NCBI RefSeq assembly: GCF_009720485.1 | Contig: NZ_CP045245.1 | Span: forward strand, 1,364,001-1,428,000 | Source of the DNA: Cellulomonas sp. JZ18 | Lineage (GTDB): Bacteria > Actinomycetota > Actinomycetes > Actinomycetales > Cellulomonadaceae | Reading direction: 5' to 3' | Length of the DNA: 64,000 nt | Shown: one piece after another, positions 59,434 through 64,000 of the stretch | Layout: each line of letters opens with the position of its first letter | Numbering within the stretch: the first letter of the stretch is position 1 | Translations under genes and position numbers: made by a program | Notes under the pieces: model-generated | Databases searched by the model: none | The model's input: the letters and a program-made list of their open reading frames with translations, nothing else | What the model was told of the DNA's origin: nothing

Positions 59434-61579
59434 GCCGGGGACGGGCGTCGTCGGTCGGTCGGCGCCGGTGGCGGGCACGGGCCTGGATCGCGGCGCGCGC
59501 CGGGACCGCCGCCGTGGGAGTCGGCGGGTCGTCGTCGCGGTGACGGCGGGCGTGCTCGCGCTCGCGGTCGCCGGCGGCGGCACGGCCGTCGCGCTCGGCC
59601 GCGGGGACGACACCGGCAGGTACCGCACCGCCACCGCCGCGACGGGCACGGTCACCCAGACGGTCACCGCCGTCGGCACGGTCTCGTCCGCGACCCGCCG
59701 GGACGCCGCCTTCGCCGTGGCCGGCACGGTCGCGACCGTGGACGTCGCCGTCGGCGACGCCGTGACCGCCGGGCAGACCCTCGCGACGCTCGACCCGAGC
59801 GGTCTCACGGCCGCGGTCGAGGACGCCGAGGCCGCGCTCGCGGACGCCCAGCAGCGGCTCGAGGACGACCTGACGTCGCAGGCCACCGGCACGCCGTCGG
59901 CGAGCGCGTCGACGGGCGGCGGCTCGAGCTCCCGGTCGACCGGGACGAGCACCGCGACGTCGGCGACGACGGTCGCTCCGGCCGCCGCGACCGCCGCCGA
60001 CGCCGCCGTCATCCGCACCCTCGCGGCGACGACCGACCCGGCATCGGTCGCCTCCGTGGCCACCACGGCGGACGGGACGCAGGTCGTGACAGCCGCCGAG
60101 ACGCAGGTCGTGACAGCCGCCGAGACGCCGGCGACCGGCGCTGCGACGTCGTCGCGGACGAGCGCCGTCACCGACGCGCGGGCGGCCGTCACGGCGGCGC
60201 AGGAGCGGCTCCTCGCCGCGTACGACGCGCTGGAGGCGGCGGTCACGGGCGTGTCCGACGCCTGGTCGGGCGACACGTGCACGGCGTTCCTCGCGCTCGA
60301 CCCGGACGCGGTGGTCACGTCCGCCGACGACGCGCCGGCCGAGGAGTCCGACGTCACGACGCCGGGCGAGGCGGGCTCGACGGCCGAGCCGGGCGGCGAG
60401 ACGGCGGAGGCGTCGAACCCCGCGGCGGCGCCCGGTGCGGTCACGGTCGACGACGCGCAGGCGCTGCTGGCCGCGTGCCAGACGGCCCTCGCCTCGGCCG
60501 GGGACGCGCTCGCCGAGCCGCTCGCGGCGCTCGACGAGGCCGGCGCCGCGCTCGACTCCGCCGTGCAGGACCTCGCCACGGCGGTCGGCGCGGCGGCCGA
60601 GGAAGGCACCGCCGCGGGCGCCGGGGCCGGTGCGGGGACCGGTACCGGCTCGGCAGGCGGCGCGGGCGCCACGGCCGCTGCCGGCTCCGGCCGCAGCGAC
60701 ACCTCCGCCCCGGACGCGACCACGGGCACGGGAGGCACCGCGGGCGCGGCCGGCAGCACCGGGTCCGCGGGCGGCACGTCGGGGAGCGCCGCGGCAGGTA
60801 CCGCGTCCGGCGTCGCGACCGCCGCCACGGTGCTCGCGGACCGCGCCCAGGTCGCGCTGCGTGAGCAGGAGCTCGCCGTCGCTCAGCACGAGGCCACGCT
60901 CGCCACCCTGACCAGTCCTGTCGCGGGCACGGTCGGCGCCGTGGCGATCGCACCGGGCGACGGCGTGAGCGCGTCGTCCACCACCCAGGTCGTCACCGTG
61001 CTCGGCGGCCACGGGTTCGTCGTCACGGTGACCGTTCCGCTGCGGTCGGTCGACGCGGTCGCCGTCGGTCAGGACGCGCGCGTGCGCGTCGGCACCACCG
61101 ACGCGGACCTGACCGGCACGGTCAGCAGCGTCGGCGTCCTCGACGTCTCCGAGACGTCCACGCCCGCGTACACGGTGCTGGTCACGCTCGACCCGACCGA
61201 GGAGCGCGTGCTCGACGGCGCGTCCGCGCAGGTCGACGTCGCGGTCGCGGCAGCAGAGGACGTCCTCACGGTGCCGACCTCGGCCCTTCGGACGTCCGCG
61301 GGCACGGCCTCGGTCCAGGTCCTCGCCGACGACGGCACCGTGCGCACCGCCGAGGTGGAGGTCGGCGCGATCGGCAGCGAGCTCACCGAGGTGACGTCCG
61401 GCCTGGACGCCGGCGCCCGCGTGGTGCTCGCCGACCTCGCCGCGACCCTCGACGCGGGCGACGAGCAGCAGGGCAGTGGCCTGTCCGGCCTCGGAGGCGA
61501 CGACGCACAGGTGCCCGGAGGCGGGCGGCCGGCGGGTGGCCCACCGGCGGGACAGCGCGGGGCGCAGACGGGAGGGTGA
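59426..61579 (+). CDS. Second HlyD-type adaptor, expanded hairpin
   Basis: A 717-residue adaptor with one N-terminal membrane segment ([20 protein letters not shown]), lipoyl halves far apart ([20 protein letters not shown] at about residue 95 and [20 protein letters not shown] at about 495), and barrel and membrane-proximal domains at the end. Between the lipoyl halves is an unusual Ala/Ser/Gly-rich insert of about 390 residues with a Cys pair ([22 protein letters not shown]). It ends with a Gly/Pro tail. It is the last gene of the exporter operon. Confidence 0.85.
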   Translation: MREPGTGVVGRSAPVAGTGLDRGARRDRRRGSRRVVVAVTAGVLALAVAGGGTAVALGRGDDTGRYRTATAATGTVTQTVTAVGTVSSATRRDAAFAVAGTVATVDVAVGDAVTAGQTLATLDPSGLTAAVEDAEAALADAQQRLEDDLTSQATGTPSASASTGGGSSSRSTGTSTATSATTVAPAAATAADAAVIRTLAATTDPASVASVATTADGTQVVTAAETQVVTAAETPATGAATSSRTSAVTDARAAVTAAQERLLAAYDALEAAVTGVSDAWSGDTCTAFLALDPDAVVTSADDAPAEESDVTTPGEAGSTAEPGGETAEASNPAAAPGAVTVDDAQALLAACQTALASAGDALAEPLAALDEAGAALDSAVQDLATAVGAAAEEGTAAGAGAGAGTGTGSAGGAGATAAAGSGRSDTSAPDATTGTGGTAGAAGSTGSAGGTSGSAAAGTASGVATAATVLADRAQVALREQELAVAQHEATLATLTSPVAGTVGAVAIAPGDGVSASSTTQVVTVLGGHGFVVTVTVPLRSVDAVAVGQDARVRVGTTDADLTGTVSSVGVLDVSETSTPAYTVLVTLDPTEERVLDGASAQVDVAVAAAEDVLTVPTSALRTSAGTASVQVLADDGTVRTAEVEVGAIGSELTEVTSGLDAGARVVLADLAATLDAGDEQQGSGLSGLGGDDAQVPGGGRPAGGPPAGQRGAQTGG
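60077..60124 (+). repeat. 24-bp perfect tandem duplication in the second adaptor
   Basis: Two identical 24-base units encoding TQVVTAAE, at 60077-60100 and 60101-60124. In frame; a recent duplication. Confidence 0.85.
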
Positions 61580-61710
61580 TCGCGTCCGGGGCCCCGCGTA
61601 GCGGCGCGCTGTGCTGTCGCTCCGCTCCCTGCCCGGCCGGCAGAGCAGCTGACCTCGCGGGTCACTCCAGCCGAGGTGCCCACTCCCGAACTCCACGGCC
61701 GTCACGACGG

Positions 61711-62562
61711 TCAGCTCGCGCGGAGGAAGTCCTCGAGCGTCGTCGGAGCGGTGCCGGTGACGCGCTCCACCACGTCCGACGGCTGCGCCATCACGTTGCT
61801 GGCGATGGCGGTGTAGGTGCTGACCCAGGCGTCCAGCTCCCAGGGCGGTGCGCCGTAGGACGCGCGGGAGGCGTACGCCTCCTCGAGCGTCTCGTCCTGG
61901 AACGAGACGGAGTGCCCGCGGACCTCGCTGATGGTCCGTGCGACGTCGGCGAGCGACAGCGACTCCGGACCGGTGACGTCGTAGGTGCGTCCCGCGTGCG
62001 CGTCGGGCGCCGTGAGCACCGCGGCGGCGACGCGGGCGACGTCGGCGCGCGCCACGACGGCGCAGCGTCCGTCGCGGGCGGGACCCCGGATCACGCCGTC
62101 GGCGCCGACGAGCTCCTCCATGAAGTCGATGTAGAAGGTGTTGCGCAGGAAGGTCCACGCCATGCCGGACGCCGCGATGTGCTCCTCGGTGGCGTGGTGG
62201 TCGCGGGCGAGGGTGAACGTGGCCGCTGGGCCGGCCCCGGCGAACGAGGTGTAGACGACGTGCCGGACACCGGCCGCGGCGGCGGCGTCGACGAACGTGG
62301 CGTGGTCGGCGGCGCGGGTGGGGCTCTCGTGCGCGGAGACCATGAAGAGCACGTCGACCCCGCGCAGCGCGGCGAGGGACAGGTCGTGGTCGGCGTAGTC
62401 GACGCGGCCGACGTCGGTGACCGTCGTGAACGCGGGGAGCCGCGGGCTGGACGGGTCGCGCACGAGCAGTCGCTGTCCTCGGCCCACGGCGTCCAGGTGG
62501 GAGGCGACGAGCCGACCGACGTGGCCGGTCGCGCCGGTGACGGCGATGGTGTCCTGCGGCAT
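61711..62562 (-). CDS. NmrA-like NAD(P)-binding reductase
   Basis: A 283-residue atypical SDR. IAVTGATGHVGRLVASHLDA is the Rossmann motif; the NmrA/QorB-type pattern continues with GVDVLFMVSAHE, VVYTSFAGAGP, and TYDVTGPESLSLADVA. Relatives include NAD(P)H-quinone reductases and sensor proteins. ATG 62562 follows GAGGAG. It lies 77 bases after the CatE-like gene on the same strand, so quinone or aromatic detoxification is plausible by context. Confidence 0.85.
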   Translation of the reverse strand: MPQDTIAVTGATGHVGRLVASHLDAVGRGQRLLVRDPSSPRLPAFTTVTDVGRVDYADHDLSLAALRGVDVLFMVSAHESPTRAADHATFVDAAAAAGVRHVVYTSFAGAGPAATFTLARDHHATEEHIAASGMAWTFLRNTFYIDFMEELVGADGVIRGPARDGRCAVVARADVARVAAAVLTAPDAHAGRTYDVTGPESLSLADVARTISEVRGHSVSFQDETLEEAYASRASYGAPPWELDAWVSTYTAIASNVMAQPSDVVERVTGTAPTTLEDFLRAS

Positions 62563-62639
62563 GCGGTGCTCCTCGGCTCGCTCGGTCCATGCTGCTCGGG
62601 TCGCGTGCGCGCGGCCACCCCTCGGGCCGGACGTGGCGG

Positions 62640-63635
62640 TCACCGTGCGCCGGGCGCCACCGACACGAGGACCTCGGTGCCCCAGGGGTCGGCGACGGAC
62701 AGCCCGGCGGCCGTCCGCTCGTGCGCGAGCCCGGCGGCGGTCAGGCGCTCGGCCAGGGCGTCGATCTCCCCGGCCGTGGCAGCCAGCACCGAGAAGGACC
62801 CGAGCCCGGCGGTGGTCGAGCGGGTGCCGGCGCCGCGGCTCGACCACGTGTTGGCGGCCAGGTGGTGGTGGTAGCCGCCGGCGGACATGAACAGGGCGCC
62901 GTCGGTCTCGCTGGTGATCTCGAAGCCGAGGACGTCCACGTAGAAGCGTCGTGCCTGCGTCAGGTCGCCGACCTTGAGGTGCACGTGGCCGACCGTCGGC
63001 GTGCCGGCCGCCGAAGCGCTGCCGTGCCGGGCGATGAACGCGTTCGGGTCCAGCGGTGCGCTGCCCATCTCGACGCGGTCACCGCGCCACCGCCAGTCGC
63101 TGCGGGGGCGGTCGACGTAGAGCTCGACGCCGTTGCCCTCGGGGTCGCTGAGGTAGAACGCCTGGCTGACCGAGTGGTCGGAGGCGCCCTGGTAGGAGCC
63201 GGGCGCCGTGGCCGCGACCTGCCGGAGCACGGCGGCGAGGGAGGCGGCGTCCGGGTACAGGATCGCCGAGTGGTACAGACCCGCCTCGCGCGGGGACGGT
63301 GCGGGGGCGTCCGTGCGGACGAGCCTGACGAGCTCCTGGCCGTCGGCACCGAGGCTGAGGCGGCCGTCCTGCTCGTCGAGGACCTCCAGGCCGAGCGTGC
63401 CGGCGTAGAAGGACCGCTGCGCGTCGAGGTCGCGTACGTGCAGCTCGACGGCACCGAGCCGCGTGTCGGCGTGCAGGGGCTGGGCGGAGCCGTCCTCGCT
63501 GCCGCGCGTGCCGATCCCGACGGCCACCGCCACGACGGCGAGCGACGCAGCCGCGGCGGCGCCGACCAGGGTGTGACGACGCCGCCGCCGGCGGTCGTCG
63601 GCCGTCGAGGTCCGACGGAGGGCGTTCTTCGGCAT
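62640..63635 (-). CDS. catE: CatE-like extradiol dioxygenase (VOC), membrane anchored
   Basis: A 331-residue protein with two glyoxalase/VOC modules (about residues 57-170 and 215-325). Metal-ligand-type positions occur in GAVELHVRDLD, EGNGVELYVDR and VGHVHLKVGDL, as in CatE of Bacillus, a catechol-2,3-dioxygenase. Unlike CatE it has an N-terminal extension with six Arg followed by a hydrophobic segment (HTLVGAAAAASLAVVAVAVG), so it may be exported or anchored. GGGAGA five bases before ATG 63635 supports this start. A catD-type gene precedes it, as in the catDE operon. Confidence 0.8.
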   Translation of the reverse strand: MPKNALRRTSTADDRRRRRRHTLVGAAAAASLAVVAVAVGIGTRGSEDGSAQPLHADTRLGAVELHVRDLDAQRSFYAGTLGLEVLDEQDGRLSLGADGQELVRLVRTDAPAPSPREAGLYHSAILYPDAASLAAVLRQVAATAPGSYQGASDHSVSQAFYLSDPEGNGVELYVDRPRSDWRWRGDRVEMGSAPLDPNAFIARHGSASAAGTPTVGHVHLKVGDLTQARRFYVDVLGFEITSETDGALFMSAGGYHHHLAANTWSSRGAGTRSTTAGLGSFSVLAATAGEIDALAERLTAAGLAHERTAAGLSVADPWGTEVLVSVAPGAR

Positions 63636-63658
63636 GGCTTCTCCCGGTTGCTGGGACG

Positions 63659-64000
63659 TCAGGGGCGTCCGGCGGTCGTCCGCCGGGCCAGGAGCTCGTC
63701 GATGCTGAACCGGCCCGCGCCGAGCGCGAGGACGAGGAGCAGCCCGGCGATCAGCGCGAGCACGAGCTCGTACCCGCCGTCGTCGACGAAGACGCCGTTG
63801 CCCGCGTGCACGAGGACGAGCGCGCCGAGCAGGTTGACGACGTTCAGGGCCGCGGCGACGGGCGTGAGCAGCCCGAGGATCAGCAGGACGCCGCCGACGA
63901 CCTCGACGACGGTGGCGAACAGGGCAGCCGCGCCGGGGGCGGGCACGCCCATGTCGGTGAAGGCGGCCGTCGTGCCGTCGAGCGTGTACTCGTCGTACTT
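63659..64000 (-). CDS. catD: DoxX-family membrane protein (CatD-like), cut by window end
   Basis: The frame stays open to base 64000, so the N-terminus is outside; 113 residues are visible. KYDEYTLDGTTAAFTDMGVP leads into hydrophobic helices (ALFATVVEVVGGVLLILGLL; LVLALIAGLLLVLALGAG), the DoxX pattern. A start at 63952 is only an internal Met. In Bacillus catD encodes a DoxX protein cotranscribed with catE; the same arrangement occurs here, 23 bases apart. Confidence 0.8.
   Translation of the reverse strand, partial: KYDEYTLDGTTAAFTDMGVPAPGAAALFATVVEVVGGVLLILGLLTPVAAALNVVNLLGALVLVHAGNGVFVDDGGYELVLALIAGLLLVLALGAGRFSIDELLARRTTAGRP

Overview
The window is very GC-rich coding DNA with almost no gaps. 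GTG starts are frequent, stop-start overlaps of the GTGA/ATGA type are common, and housekeeping gene order is typical of Actinobacteria: coaD-sepIVA-DUF177-rpmF-rnc-mutM, rplU-rpmA-obg-proB-proA-nadD-rsfS, and ndgR divergent from leuCD. Together these suggest a high-GC actinomycete, most likely Cellulomonas or a close relative; this is an inference from gene order and composition. No insertion sequence, prophage, CRISPR array or clear genomic island was seen.

Layout. 1-2.0 kb: end of a CpaE/MinD-like ATPase, a DUF6912-like gene, tRNA-Gln and tRNA-Glu. 2.2-13.5 kb: IclR regulator NdgR divergent from leuCD, then murA, a lysophospholipid acyltransferase, gpsA, a trans-sulfuration enzyme, ddl, a DUF3515 lipoprotein, thiL, an acetyltransferase and rpmB. 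13.8-25.4 kb: DAK2/FakA-like kinase, recG, an ABC ATPase with its membrane partner, rsmD, an acetyltransferase, coaD, sepIVA, DUF177, rpmF, rnc, mutM. 25.4-35.1 kb: a D-2-hydroxyacid dehydrogenase, a DevR-like response regulator, and a minus-strand cydA-cydB-cydD-cydC operon whose last gene is a DevS-like GAF histidine kinase. 35.5-47.8 kb: RNase E/G, rplU, rpmA, obg, proB, proA, a 51-residue membrane protein, nadD, a Pro/Ala-rich membrane protein, rsfS, a histidine phosphatase, tRNA-Ala. 48.2-61.6 kb, accessory: a putative carbohydrate-active enzyme, a DUF3500 lipoprotein, an OmpR-type two-component system, a secreted helical protein, and a MacAB/YknXYZ-like exporter with two adaptor proteins and a DUF5666-like lipoprotein. 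61.7-64.0 kb: an NmrA-like reductase, a membrane-anchored CatE-like protein and a DoxX/CatD protein cut by the window end.

Two regulatory modules stand out. First, the cytochrome bd operon carries its own DevS-like kinase, the DevR-like regulator lies next to it, and a DosR-box-like palindrome is centred about 42.5 bp upstream of the predicted cydA start site. Second, CACAG direct repeats 11 bp apart lie in the intergenic regions of the two-component/exporter cluster; in two of them the distance to a candidate -10 is identical. A third general feature is a TANNNT-type -10 placed 7-9 nt before the start codon of many genes, which implies frequent leaderless transcription.

Assembly caution: eight genes are interrupted by nine frame changes, all in the direction of one missing base and mostly at short G or C runs (a possible sixth to seventh C, fifth to sixth G and so on). 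These look like consensus errors rather than real pseudogenes, and the affected genes are described with the frame restored.
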